Assembly: GCF_002980575.1 (NCBI RefSeq)
Contig: NZ_PVBS01000001.1
Coordinates: 1,178,001-1,242,000, forward strand
Direction: 5' to 3'
DNA: 64,000 nucleotides
Source: Sphingobacterium gobiense
Lineage (GTDB): Bacteria; Bacteroidota; Bacteroidia; Sphingobacteriales; Sphingobacteriaceae
The notes under the pieces: generated by a model
What the model saw: only the letters and a program-made list of their open reading frames with translations
The model's database searches: none
What the model was told of the DNA's origin: nothing
In this document: positions 1-7,751 of the stretch, piece after piece
How positions within the stretch are numbered: the stretch's first letter is position 1
Layout of the letters: each line of letters begins with the position of its first letter
Position numbers and translations under genes: made by a program

Positions 1-818
1 AGCGTTCCCATCTCACCCTTCCCAATCGGGATCTCAAAATCCAGCTCGGGGTAAACACTATAACCATCCACTCTGCGTAAATCCCACTTAATACCCGATG
101 CACGTAACATCGGTCCGCTACATCCATAATTGATAGCGACATCCGCAGGCAGCGCTCCTATATTCGCTGTACGCGAAATAAATATCTGGTTATTCGAAAG
201 CAAATCATCCAGCTCCACCAGCTTGGGTTTAAAATAGTCTACAAATTCTTGACAACGGCTTTCAAATCCCACAGGCAAATCATAAAATAACCCGCCTATC
301 CAAATATAGTTGTAAAGCATACGCGATCCCGAAGCCCATTCCAACATATTCATAATGTGCTCTCGATCGCGAAAACACCACATAAACGGCGTGAAAGCAC
401 CAATATCAATTCCGTAAGTACCGATAGCAATCAAGTGGGAAGCAATACGATTCAGTTCACAAACTAACACCCGTATATATTCCACACGCTTGGGCAATTT
501 GTTTTCTATTTTGAGCATACGTTCTACCCCCATAACAAAAGCGTGGCTGTTGTTCATGGACGACAAATAATCCAATCTATCCGTAAAAGGTATAGTCTTT
601 CCGTAATTGAGTGATTCCGCATGCTTATCAAAACAGCGATGAAGATAACCTAAATGCGGGATGACCTCCCTCACAACCTCTCCATCCGTAATAAGCTCCA
701 AACGGAGCACACCGTGTGTAGAGGGGTGTTGTGGCCCCATGTTGATGACCATTTCTTGCGGCGTAATTGCCGCAATCTTCTTCTTATAATTCTCCAGTCC
801 TTCGGTATAAGGCGTCAT
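1..818 (-). CDS. nuoD: NADH-quinone oxidoreductase subunit D (partial)
   Basis: This is the first 272 codons of the 49-kDa subunit of respiratory complex I, which with NuoB and NuoC forms the quinone-proximal part of the peripheral arm. The reverse strand opens with ATG at 818 and reads without a stop to the window edge. Family hallmarks near the N-terminus are [14 protein letters not shown], a glycine-rich HLGYLHR segment, and further on [19 protein letters not shown] and the [12 protein letters not shown] stretch. It starts 6 bases after the nuoC stop, so the two are translationally close and surely cotranscribed. The C-terminal part, including the conserved quinone-site residues, lies outside the window. 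Identification is firm. Confidence 0.96.
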   Translation of the reverse strand, partial: MTPYTEGLENYKKKIAAITPQEMVINMGPQHPSTHGVLRLELITDGEVVREVIPHLGYLHRCFDKHAESLNYGKTIPFTDRLDYLSSMNNSHAFVMGVERMLKIENKLPKRVEYIRVLVCELNRIASHLIAIGTYGIDIGAFTPFMWCFRDREHIMNMLEWASGSRMLYNYIWIGGLFYDLPVGFESRCQEFVDYFKPKLVELDDLLSNNQIFISRTANIGALPADVAINYGCSGPMLRASGIKWDLRRVDGYSVYPELDFEIPIGKGEMGT

Positions 819-824
819 CTTTGT

Positions 825-1316
825 TTATTTAATGGCTATTCCGTGATAAGTCTCCGCATCTTCATAATCCTTGCGCAAGGGATATCCCTGCCAATCGTCA
901 GGCAACAAGATACGTCTGAGATCCGGGTGCCCTGTAAAAAATATCCCCATCAAATCGAATGCCTCCCGTTCATGCCAATCAGCTGTACGCCAAACGGCCG
1001 CAACCGAAGGTACCTCGGGTAAACTATCAAGTCGACGGTCATTCTCCATTTCCACCTTCAATATGAGTTGTGTTTGATAGGGGATGGAAGCCAAGTGATA
1101 CACTACTGCAAATCGGTTATCGGGATGATAATCTACGGCGGATATATTCGAAAGAAAATCAAAATAACATCCTTCGGTATCCCTCAAAAAATAGGCAATT
1201 TTAACCAAATTATCGGCATCTACAACCAAAGTAGGCTGTAAATGTTCCTCTTCAATACGAACAATAGCCTGTTCGCTAATATGGGTGATTATTAAATCTT
1301 TTATTTTAGTTATCAT
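825..1316 (-). CDS. nuoC: NADH-quinone oxidoreductase subunit C
   Basis: This 163-residue protein is the 30-kDa subunit of complex I, located in the cytoplasmic peripheral arm next to NuoD. The signature of the family is present near residues 115-155: HEREAFDLMGIFFTGHPDLR followed by RILLPDDW and GYPLRKDY. Length is normal for a free-standing NuoC, in contrast to the NuoCD fusion of enterobacteria. The start is ATG at 1316, three bases after the pdxH stop. nuoA and nuoB are not upstream; instead pdxH is, and beyond it a divergent gene, so the nuo cluster is split or begins at this point. Confidence 0.95.
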   Translation of the reverse strand: MITKIKDLIITHISEQAIVRIEEEHLQPTLVVDADNLVKIAYFLRDTEGCYFDFLSNISAVDYHPDNRFAVVYHLASIPYQTQLILKVEMENDRRLDSLPEVPSVAAVWRTADWHEREAFDLMGIFFTGHPDLRRILLPDDWQGYPLRKDYEDAETYHGIAIK

Positions 1317-1319
1317 GTA

Positions 1320-1973
1320 TTATGGCGCTAATCGTTGTATAATCCAATCCTCCTGTTGAAAAACATATTCAATGCGATCGTGTAAACGATTACTTCTACC
1401 CTGCCAAAATTCCATTCGCAACGGATGGACCACGTAACCTCCCCAAAAAGCAGGTCGTTCTATATTCACTTTTTCAGCGAACTCCACCGTCAATTGTTCA
1501 ACACGCGTTTCTAACACCTTTCTATCCGCAATGACCTGGCTCTGTGGCGATGCTATTGCTCCAATACGGCTTCCCTTGGGGCGAGAGGCAAAATATTCAT
1601 CTGAATCCTCTGAAAGCAGTTTCTCCGCCCATCCCTCTACCCGCACTTGCCGTTGCAGTTCAGGCCAAAAAAACAAAAGGCTGACTTTCTTTTCTTTCGC
1701 CATAGCCTGCCCCTTTTTACTATGATAATTTGTAAAAAAGCTAAATCCAGTAGGTTTTATATCTTTTAAAAGAACAACCCTCGACGAAGGAAAGCCGTCT
1801 TCTCCAACCGTCGCCAATACCATCGCATTTGGTTCCACCACCTCAGCATGACGAGCTTCGTCAAACCAACGCTGAAATTGTTTAATTGGATCGGACAATA
1901 CGTCTCCCTCGTCCAATTTATATTTACAATAATCTTCCCGTATAGCTGCAATATCTTTATGGATAATGGACAT
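1320..1973 (-). CDS. pdxH: pyridoxamine 5'-phosphate oxidase
   Basis: This 217-residue FMN enzyme oxidises pyridoxamine 5'-phosphate or pyridoxine 5'-phosphate to the cofactor pyridoxal 5'-phosphate in the cytoplasm. Recognisable segments are the N-terminal DPIKQFQRWFDEA, the FMN-binding SSRVVLLKDI and FFTNYHSKKGQ, RQVRVEGWAEKL in the middle, SRPKGSRIGAIASPQSQ, and the C-terminal substrate/FMN motifs FWQGRSNRLHDR with a final IQRLAP. Length fits E. coli PdxH (218). The gene ends 3 bases before nuoC and is probably cotranscribed with it. Upstream it faces yqgE across about 190 bases, which must hold both promoters. Confidence 0.95.
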   Translation of the reverse strand: MSIIHKDIAAIREDYCKYKLDEGDVLSDPIKQFQRWFDEARHAEVVEPNAMVLATVGEDGFPSSRVVLLKDIKPTGFSFFTNYHSKKGQAMAKEKKVSLLFFWPELQRQVRVEGWAEKLLSEDSDEYFASRPKGSRIGAIASPQSQVIADRKVLETRVEQLTVEFAEKVNIERPAFWGGYVVHPLRMEFWQGRSNRLHDRIEYVFQQEDWIIQRLAP

Positions 1974-2159
1974 GGGTTAAGTCTGTTTGATGCAAACACA
2001 AACTTAATCAAAAGCGGCGGGATTCGTAATATCTATTCTCTTTTTTTACCTCCCACCACCCCATGTTCGGGAGCGATCGTGCAAATGCATCGGTTTATAA
2101 ATTGTATTCTTTATAAAAATACCGTATATTGAGTCAGGTTTTAGACGAAAACTCTTATT

Positions 2160-2726
2160 ATGTTCAATACGCACACACCTCAAAAAGGAAGTTTATTGCT
2201 TTCCGAACCGTTTATGCTCGACAACAACTTCGAAAGATCCGTTATTCTACTATGCGAACACGATGCTATTGACGGAACCATGGGTGTTATCGTCAATAAT
2301 CGTTCTTCGCTGTTGTTATCAGATGTCGTACCTGCTATAGAAAACCCACGCTTTCCCCTGTATATCGGTGGACCAGTTGGCGTAGAAGCCCTGTTTTTTC
2401 TTCACAAAGCACCTGAAAAGATTGAGGGGGGAGTTGAGCTTGTCGATGATATCTACTTTGGTGGAAATTTCGAGCAGATACAGCTTCTAGTCAATGATCA
2501 TCTACTTCAGCCAGACGAAATTAAATTTATTCTCGGCTACGCCGGATGGATTCCCGGGCAATTAGACGAGGAAATTGAGCAAAACAGTTGGGCAGTACAC
2601 AACAAATTCCCGACCGATCTACTCCTGCTACAAGACGGAGAAGATCTATGGAAACAGGTGCTTATCAGTCTTGGACCGAAATATGCCCATGTAGCCAATT
2701 TCCCGAAAAGCCCTGACTTGAATTGA
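2160..2726 (+). CDS. yqgE: YqgE/AlgH family protein
   Basis: The product (188 residues) belongs to the YqgE/AlgH (UPF0301) family of small cytoplasmic proteins of unsettled biochemical role. Typical segments are the N-terminal PQKGSLLLSEPFMLDNNFER, the GTMGVIVNNRS strand, LYIGGPVG, and a C-terminal GYAGWIPGQLDEEIEQNSW with a conserved Gly-Trp-x-x-Gly-Gln core. The whole family length is present. It is divergent from pdxH and is followed after 92 bases by a mechanosensitive channel gene in the same direction. No enzymatic function should be assumed. Confidence 0.92.
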   Translation: MFNTHTPQKGSLLLSEPFMLDNNFERSVILLCEHDAIDGTMGVIVNNRSSLLLSDVVPAIENPRFPLYIGGPVGVEALFFLHKAPEKIEGGVELVDDIYFGGNFEQIQLLVNDHLLQPDEIKFILGYAGWIPGQLDEEIEQNSWAVHNKFPTDLLLLQDGEDLWKQVLISLGPKYAHVANFPKSPDLN

Positions 2727-2818
2727 CTTGTTTTTTTGACTTTAGGCAAACGTTGTCATGACGACACCGTTATACTTATGTAGTAATCAATCATTGCATA
2801 AAAAAGACGAAAGTAGTT

Positions 2819-3910
2819 ATGACAGAAGAATTAACGCGCCTCTCTCAAACATTGCCTATCTGGCTCTGGAATATCAGCCTGATTTTATTTTCTATTTTAA
2901 CAGGGATTATTATAAAAATAATACTCGTTCCGCTTGTACGTCGAGAGGCTATCGCACAGGCTTCCTATTCCCTGTTCCGGTCCTTTATCCGTCATTTCAA
3001 TAAAATACTGGGCGTTTTTATTCCGCTTATTGTTTTTAGCAGCCTCCTGCCTTTTACGCGTTTCAATCCGTCAACGCTCTCGGTTGTAAGCAAAACAGTG
3101 GAGATACTTTTAATCAGCTGCTTTGCTATTCTGTTAGTCCGGACCGTCAGGGTGTTCGAAGACTATCTATACCATCGCTTTGATGTGAACAAAGAAAATA
3201 ATCTGCGAGAACGAAAAATTAGGACACAGATTGTTTTCATCCGTAAACTGATCATTACCATTATCGTCATCGTGTCGATTGCTATTATCTTACTCAGCTT
3301 TGAGAGCATGCAAAAAATTGGTGCAGGCTTACTCACCGGAGTTGGAGTCGGCGGCATCATTATTGGTTTCGCTGCCCAGAAGTCGCTTGGGAACTTGTTA
3401 GCAGGTTTTCAAATCGCGTTCACCCAACCGCTTCGCATGGACGACGTGGTGATTGTAGAAGGAGAATGGGGGCGCGTAGAAGAAATCAATTTGACTTATG
3501 TCGTCGTCAATATTTGGGACAAACGTCGTCTTGTGCTTCCGATTAACTATTTCATAGAAAAACCTTTCCAGAATTGGACAAGAACTACGGCCGAAATACT
3601 CGGCACCGTTTTTATTTATACCGATTTCACCATACCCATACAACAATTGCGGGATAAACTCACAGAACTATTAAAAGGTCATCCGCTATGGGATGGTAAA
3701 GTAAACGTCCTTCAAGTGACCGACTTTAAGGAGCGAACAATGGAAATACGCTGTTTGATGAGCTGTCGAAACTCCGGTCATGCTTTCGATCTACGCTGCT
3801 ATGTGCGGGAGCAGATGATTCAGTACATTCAAAGCAATTTTCCTGAAAGTCTCGCGAAGACACGTATTACGTATAATGAAGGTACATCAGTACTAGACAG
3901 CACAAAATAG
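2819..3910 (+). CDS. MscS-family small-conductance mechanosensitive channel
   Basis: This 363-residue inner-membrane protein would open on membrane tension to release solutes during hypo-osmotic shock. Four hydrophobic segments are visible: about residues 18-38, 64-82, 93-111 and 137-165. They are followed by the pore-lining helix and its exit, LTGVGVGGIIIGFAAQKSLG then NLLAGFQIAFTQPLRMDD, which is the classical MscS core. The beta domain (VVIVEGEWGRVEEINLTYVV, VLPINYFIEKPFQNW) and a C-terminal alpha/beta cage follow. It is somewhat longer than E. coli MscS (286), with one additional N-terminal helix. The start chosen is ATG 2819; the ion selectivity cannot be read from sequence. Confidence 0.93.
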   Translation: MTEELTRLSQTLPIWLWNISLILFSILTGIIIKIILVPLVRREAIAQASYSLFRSFIRHFNKILGVFIPLIVFSSLLPFTRFNPSTLSVVSKTVEILLISCFAILLVRTVRVFEDYLYHRFDVNKENNLRERKIRTQIVFIRKLIITIIVIVSIAIILLSFESMQKIGAGLLTGVGVGGIIIGFAAQKSLGNLLAGFQIAFTQPLRMDDVVIVEGEWGRVEEINLTYVVVNIWDKRRLVLPINYFIEKPFQNWTRTTAEILGTVFIYTDFTIPIQQLRDKLTELLKGHPLWDGKVNVLQVTDFKERTMEIRCLMSCRNSGHAFDLRCYVREQMIQYIQSNFPESLAKTRITYNEGTSVLDSTK

Positions 3911-3962
3911 TTATTATGCACGTTCAATGATTACCCAGCTAAAAAGCTGCTCGAATTGATCT

Positions 3963-4304
3963 TTACTCATCGATTGTCTCATCAATAGGTGGGTCGCCAA
4001 GCACCGTGTCGCCCTTAACAGATCTCAAATAGCCTTGAAAAGCAATTTTCAAGGCATGATAAATAAGATCAGCGTGGTCATCGCTCGTGCCATAGGTGCC
4101 CAGTACGACTTTGTCATCATCGGTCTTTCCAACAATAGCCATCACGCACTTATCACCATCCGGAAAAAAGAGACCGACGCCGACCGGCTCATCGCCGTAA
4201 TTAACCAGCCACGTTTCCTCGACCTGATCCTCAACGACTTTGGGAAGAGCAGACTCCTTTTTTAGCTGTTCTAGTTTTATATTGTCAAAATCAAGCGTAT
4301 TCAT
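3963..4304 (-). CDS. conserved-looking hypothetical protein, 113 residues
   Basis: I do not recognise a named family. The protein is soluble and acidic, without signal peptide or membrane segment. It starts with a short helical stretch (residues 1-25), then an apparent alpha/beta fold with strands such as ETWLVNYGDEPVGVGLFF and KCVMAIVGKT, and a helix near residues 80-95 (ADLIYHALKIAFQGYL). Codon use and a clear ATG at 4304 support it being real. It is convergent with the MscS gene and divergent from the small acidic gene at 4425, so it is probably a single-gene transcript. Confidence 0.7.
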   Translation of the reverse strand: MNTLDFDNIKLEQLKKESALPKVVEDQVEETWLVNYGDEPVGVGLFFPDGDKCVMAIVGKTDDDKVVLGTYGTSDDHADLIYHALKIAFQGYLRSVKGDTVLGDPPIDETIDE

Positions 4305-4344
4305 AACGATATGTATCTATCAAACGAACGTTTATATATTCATT

Positions 4345-4372
4345 TTGTTTTCAAGGCCATTTCCTAAATTTG
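4345..4372 (+). promoter_or_regulatory. Bacteroidota-type promoter for the small acidic gene
   Basis: TTG at 4345-4347, 17 bases, then TAAATTTG at 4365-4372 matches the Bacteroidota vegetative pattern (TTG/TTTG, about 19 bases, TAnnTTTG). It lies about 50 bases upstream of the ATG at 4425 on the same strand. Confidence 0.5.
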
Positions 4373-4424
4373 AAACTATATTTTATACCAACTGTTCTAT
4401 GGGTAATAAGCAAATAAAATAGAT

Positions 4425-4649
4425 ATGAATACGAACGGACACAGAGAAAAACCGCAAACAGACCGCGAGCGTGGTGTTGCAGAAAACGAAAAAGCAAATT
4501 ACAGCAACTTTCCCCAGGAAGAATCGAAGAACGAGGACGAAAAAGACGATATCAAAGAGACCGATCAGTTGGATGAACGGGACAAGGAAGGTGGTGATAT
4601 TGCTGGAAACGCCGCGGGCAATGTTCCGCCTAACGAAGACGAAGACTAG
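4425..4649 (+). CDS. small acidic, disordered hypothetical protein
   Basis: The 74-residue product is almost entirely Glu, Asp, Lys, Asn and Gln with no hydrophobic core. It contains runs such as KNEDEKDDIKETDQLDERD and a glycine/alanine patch (GDIAGNAAGN) before an acidic tail. It is expected to be intrinsically disordered. Support for a real gene is the good promoter match 50 bases upstream and an ATG after an A-rich leader. Small hydrophilic proteins of this kind are common in Bacteroidota and some are stress-induced, but no function can be assigned here. Confidence 0.6.
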   Translation: MNTNGHREKPQTDRERGVAENEKANYSNFPQEESKNEDEKDDIKETDQLDERDKEGGDIAGNAAGNVPPNEDED

Positions 4650-4662
4650 CGGCGCAGCACTG

Positions 4663-5061
4663 TCACAATCCGCCCTCCTCCGGTCCGGTAACAGGTCTGG
4701 GCGGTGTATGTTTTTCTTGCCTCATTTCCGTAAAAAGCGCAGCACCTAAAATAATCAGTCCCATAACGATATGAAAAAGATGCGTCTCTTCGCTAAACCC
4801 AAACAGAAAGGGCGCTGCGATGAGAAAGGCGCCTAATACACCATCCATGGCTAAATGTACCTTCATTGGTACTATACGTACAATGCCACCCTCATTGGCA
4901 GTAAGTACAGTTAGTAATGCGATAAGACCGCCGCCAGCCAAGCTCGTTATTCTTGCCGCTTCTATCTCATGAAAAGTCGATAGCCAAGGACCAGCTAATA
5001 GCACGACGGCCCATATATAATCCATAAATGCATGCCAGTGTGTTGGAATTAATTTTCTCAT
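4663..5061 (-). CDS. SPW-repeat-like small membrane protein
   Basis: The 132-residue product has about four hydrophobic segments (near residues 13-29, 37-55, 68-86 and 93-112) and a short polar, proline-rich C-terminal tail. The opening HWHAFMDYIWAVVLLAGPWL and the internal repeat-like HLAMDGVLGAFLIAAPFLFG resemble SPW-repeat/DoxX-like small membrane proteins, whose repeat ends in a Pro-Trp-Leu or Pro-Phe-Leu triplet. Function of that family is unknown. It is convergent with the acidic gene (13-base gap) and codirectional with the HxlR gene downstream of it on the map. Confidence 0.65.
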   Translation of the reverse strand: MRKLIPTHWHAFMDYIWAVVLLAGPWLSTFHEIEAARITSLAGGGLIALLTVLTANEGGIVRIVPMKVHLAMDGVLGAFLIAAPFLFGFSEETHLFHIVMGLIILGAALFTEMRQEKHTPPRPVTGPEEGGL

Positions 5062-5261
5062 AATCTTTTTGATTTTAAGTAGTTTTCCATCATAAGCCTA
5101 CTTCCCTATTCGGCCTTTATAAGTAGACAACCAGCGCGCTAAATGGTTGGCGATAGCATTAAAAACGCGTAGTTATAACCTACTTTCCGTCCAACAGTTC
5201 AATGCACACCTGATTTATACGGGCCCAGCGTAAAAAACACCTATTTCTATTCCAACATGGC

Positions 5262-5663
5262 CTATGCTGACACTTCTGTACGTTCCTGTTTAAACTGGTC
5301 TACGATGCAACGTCGATGCTTTGTCCCCCACTCCGCCAAACTGTGGATTACCGGAAGTAAATCCACACAGTAATCAGTAAGCTCATAAACCACTGATATT
5401 GGCTGTTCGGAGATCACCGTCCGTTTAACCAGTAGATTCATTTCCATGTCCTTCAGTTCTCTGCTGAGCATCTTTCCGGAAATTCCGGTTACTTCCTTCA
5501 GTATTTCTGAATAGCGCCGTTTTCCAAAGCCCAGCAAAGAGATAATGGTAATTTTCCATTTACCGCTCAACACGTCCATCGTATCATGTACCGCGGCAAT
5601 GTGTTTGTCACAATTTGAATATTCGTGTCCTTCACACGGCACTTCTTTTACTTTGATTTCCAT
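5262..5663 (-). CDS. HxlR-family transcriptional regulator
   Basis: A 133-residue winged-helix regulator. The family core is clear: MDVLSGKWKITIISLLGFGK, RRYSEILKEVTGISGKMLSR, ELKDMEMNLLVKR and VVYELTDYC, with a helical C-terminus for dimerisation. A Cys lies before the winged helix (EYSNCDKH), the position used for redox sensing in some HxlR/YodB-type proteins. It is divergent from a nitroreductase gene 106 bases away, a common arrangement in which the regulator represses the oxidoreductase until an electrophile or quinone-like signal appears. A palindromic operator candidate lies in the shared intergenic space. Confidence 0.9.
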   Translation of the reverse strand: MEIKVKEVPCEGHEYSNCDKHIAAVHDTMDVLSGKWKITIISLLGFGKRRYSEILKEVTGISGKMLSRELKDMEMNLLVKRTVISEQPISVVYELTDYCVDLLPVIHSLAEWGTKHRRCIVDQFKQERTEVSA

Positions 5664-5668
5664 AAAAT

Positions 5669-5717
5669 GTCACTTAGTTACCCGAATGTCACTATTACTT
5701 TTTGTCCCTTGGTTACA
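5669..5717. promoter_or_regulatory. candidate HxlR operator, repeated half-palindromes
   Basis: GTCACTTAGTTAC (5669-5681) is a near-perfect palindrome of the form GTnACTnAGTnAC. A second, weaker copy GTCCCTTGGTTAC is at 5704-5716, 35 bases downstream, and a third related stretch (GTCACTATTAC) starts at 5688. They lie between the divergent regulator and nitroreductase genes, where an HxlR operator is expected. Confidence 0.5.
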
Positions 5718-5769
5718 AATTTACACCAAATTACCGGATATTTGCCTAGGTTTTATAAAAAGATTACAA

Positions 5770-6399
5770 ATGGAATTACAAGACGCATTATCGTGGCGCT
5801 ATGCCGTAAAAAAATACAAAGAAGCACCTGTAGCGGATGACAAAATCCGTCGCATCCTCGAAGCGACAAACCTCAGCGCATCCTCGGTAGGTATACAGCC
5901 TTATCGGGTTATCGTAATCAAAGACAAAGCCCTTCGCGCCGAATTGGGAGCAGGCTCTTTCAACACACAGATTACAGACGCATCGCATTTACTTGTGTTT
6001 GCAGCCTACACGAATATTGATCAGGGCATGATTGACGACTTGATGACACGTACAGCAGCGATACGGTCTATACCCGTAGAGCAGCTCGCAGACTTTAAAA
6101 AGATGCTAGAAAGTTTCCTGTTGACACGTACAGCTGAGGAAAATTTCCAGTGGACTTCCCGTCAAGCATACATTGGTCTCGGTACTGCATTGATTGCTGC
6201 TGCCGCAGAACAGGTGGATTCAACGCCAATGGAAGGGTTTGACTCCGCACAAGTAGACCGTATCCTTGGTTTGACGGAAAAAGGCTTGCGCAGTGTCGTA
6301 CTATTATCATTGGGCTATCGCGACGAAGAGCAAGATTGGCTGGCATCACTTAAAAAAGTGCGACTACCCGTTGACGAGTTTGCCCCACAAGTAGGCTAA
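5770..6399 (+). CDS. nitroreductase-family NAD(P)H-dependent oxidoreductase
   Basis: This 209-residue FMN enzyme (NfsB-like) probably reduces nitro compounds, quinones or enals. Evidence: the N-terminal FMN-phosphate motif WRYAVKKYKEAPVADDKI, LSASSVGIQPYRVIVIKDKA, the central helix DASHLLVFAAYTN, and RQAYIGLGTALIAAAAEQVD followed by STPMEGFD, which are all family landmarks. I chose ATG 5770 because a longer in-frame extension would run through the divergent HxlR gene and its operator. The open frame ends shortly before an inverted repeat. Its divergent HxlR neighbour is the likely regulator. Substrate is not predictable. Confidence 0.92.
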   Translation: MELQDALSWRYAVKKYKEAPVADDKIRRILEATNLSASSVGIQPYRVIVIKDKALRAELGAGSFNTQITDASHLLVFAAYTNIDQGMIDDLMTRTAAIRSIPVEQLADFKKMLESFLLTRTAEENFQWTSRQAYIGLGTALIAAAAEQVDSTPMEGFDSAQVDRILGLTEKGLRSVVLLSLGYRDEEQDWLASLKKVRLPVDEFAPQVG

Positions 6400-6414
6400 A
6401 TTAGTACCGCCCAC

Positions 6415-6449
6415 AAAAAAATCCCCGGATTAACTATACATCCGGGGAT
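6415..6449 (-). terminator. intrinsic terminator-like hairpin
   Basis: ATCCCCGGAT (6421-6430) and ATCCGGGGAT (6440-6449) form a perfect 10-bp stem with a 9-base loop. On the reverse strand the stem is followed by seven T, so it fits termination of leftward transcription best. It could also act on the nitroreductase message from the other side as a stable 3' hairpin. Confidence 0.6.
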
Positions 6450-6554
6450 TCCAACCGCCAAAATATACCGCTCAGCTTATTACGGAAGAGCCGTACCAGA
6501 TCACCCATGCATCGAAAAAACTTTTTTTTCGCGTAGATTTTTTATCTTTACGTC

Positions 6555-6782
6555 ATGAGTAACAATGATATCATGAAAAAGCTCCGCGTAGCTTTAAAAT
6601 TCACGGACGACGATATTGTCGAAATATTAGCCCTAGTGGATTTCAAGGTAACGAAAACCGAACTGAGCGCTATATTCCGCAAAGAAGACCATCCGAATTT
6701 CAAACCTTGTGGTGACCAGTTACTCCGAAATTTCCTAAACGGTTTGATTATCTACAAGCGTGGTCCTCGAACCCGTCATTAG
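6555..6782 (+). CDS. DUF1456-family protein, single-repeat form
   Basis: The 75-residue product matches one DUF1456 unit. MSNNDIMKKLRVALKFTDDD and IVEILALVDFKVTKTELSAI are followed by FRKEDHPNFKPCGDQLLRNF and GLIIYKRG. The E. coli YehS protein has two such units in about 156 residues; here there is only one, ending naturally at a stop, so it is a half-length version rather than an obvious truncation. Function is unknown. The gene stands alone and is convergent with the DUF5017 lipoprotein gene, 15 bases away. Confidence 0.75.
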   Translation: MSNNDIMKKLRVALKFTDDDIVEILALVDFKVTKTELSAIFRKEDHPNFKPCGDQLLRNFLNGLIIYKRGPRTRH

Positions 6783-6797
6783 CCCGGCCATCATGGC

Positions 6798-7724
6798 CTA
6801 AGGCTCCACTACTGTAATTTCCACTTGCTTTACCATTTCTTTATCATTATATGCTGTTTTATTAGAAGCAACAAATGTAGCGGTATATGTACCGACCTCC
6901 GTGTATACATGCGTAAATTCATGCAGCGGCATATCGGCGTAACCTTTTATAGGCACACTCCGATCTACCCCCATATCAATTTCATCCACTTGAAATGATT
7001 TGGAGATGCCCCATTCCTCATATTCCAATCGATGTCCTGAAGGCGCCGCGAGCAATAAGATTGTTGAAGCAACGGTGCTAGAAGACGTCAGCAAAGTGTC
7101 TTTTTTCACGAGCTTCCAGTCCATCGTTCTGTAGGAAGCCAAATCGACCGTATGTCCATATTCCGTGTTGACTCGAAGCGCGTGTGAACGTGTTCTCCAA
7201 TTCCTGCCAGGAATAGATCCTTCCGGGACCGGTGGCGCTATATACCGATAGGCAATATAAAACGGATGTCCATTCTCGAGCATATCCGCCAAATTCACCG
7301 CTCCCGATGATTGCCAGCTCGTTTGCCACGGAGCAGGGGTTGCCCAATGAAATCTGGCGCTTACGTCATGCCACGTGGCAGCACTTACATTTTCATACTT
7401 ATAAACCCCATTAAAGTCTGTGGAGAACATCAGCTGGACTTGCACGGCTTCTGTCGGCGTATTATGCGCGTCAAATGCAAAAATAAGATCCTTTACCTCG
7501 TCAATTCTAGATACATCCTTGAAATCATATGCGTTACCTACTTCCCCAGAGTAGAAAGAAAGTTGTCCTGGATCGCCAGTCAGGAGAAATTTAGCCTCAT
7601 CACCAGCTTTTATAGTTAAGCTTGCGGGCTGTACGGAAAAAGTGGAAACATCCGCTGCTTCTTCCTTTTCGCAGGAATTCAATATTGCTAAGCAAAATAA
7701 CATTCCGATTAAACGTATTTTCAT
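6798..7724 (-). CDS. DUF5017-type surface lipoprotein of SusCD locus 1
   Basis: A 308-residue lipoprotein. The N-terminus has a short hydrophobic stretch ending in LNSCEKEEA, a lipobox with Cys18 and the acidic residues after it that are a surface-export signal in Bacteroidota. The remainder is beta-rich: an Ig-like start (FSVQPASLTIKAGDEAKFLL), a choice-of-anchor-like middle containing VQVQLMFSTDFNG and FYIAYRYIAP, and a C-terminal PKD-like strand set (VYTEVGTYTATFVASNKT). This arrangement is seen in DUF5017 proteins encoded directly after SusD. It is probably a surface glycan- or ligand-binding accessory protein. It is the last gene of the locus, 27 bases after susD. Confidence 0.78.
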   Translation of the reverse strand: MKIRLIGMLFCLAILNSCEKEEAADVSTFSVQPASLTIKAGDEAKFLLTGDPGQLSFYSGEVGNAYDFKDVSRIDEVKDLIFAFDAHNTPTEAVQVQLMFSTDFNGVYKYENVSAATWHDVSARFHWATPAPWQTSWQSSGAVNLADMLENGHPFYIAYRYIAPPVPEGSIPGRNWRTRSHALRVNTEYGHTVDLASYRTMDWKLVKKDTLLTSSSTVASTILLLAAPSGHRLEYEEWGISKSFQVDEIDMGVDRSVPIKGYADMPLHEFTHVYTEVGTYTATFVASNKTAYNDKEMVKQVEITVVEP

Positions 7725-7751
7725 ATCGTCCTATATTTTATCAAATAAATA

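Noticed and set aside
5545..5769. Upstream in-frame extension of the nitroreductase gene
   Set aside because: It would overlap the divergent HxlR gene and its operator, and the added residues have no family match.
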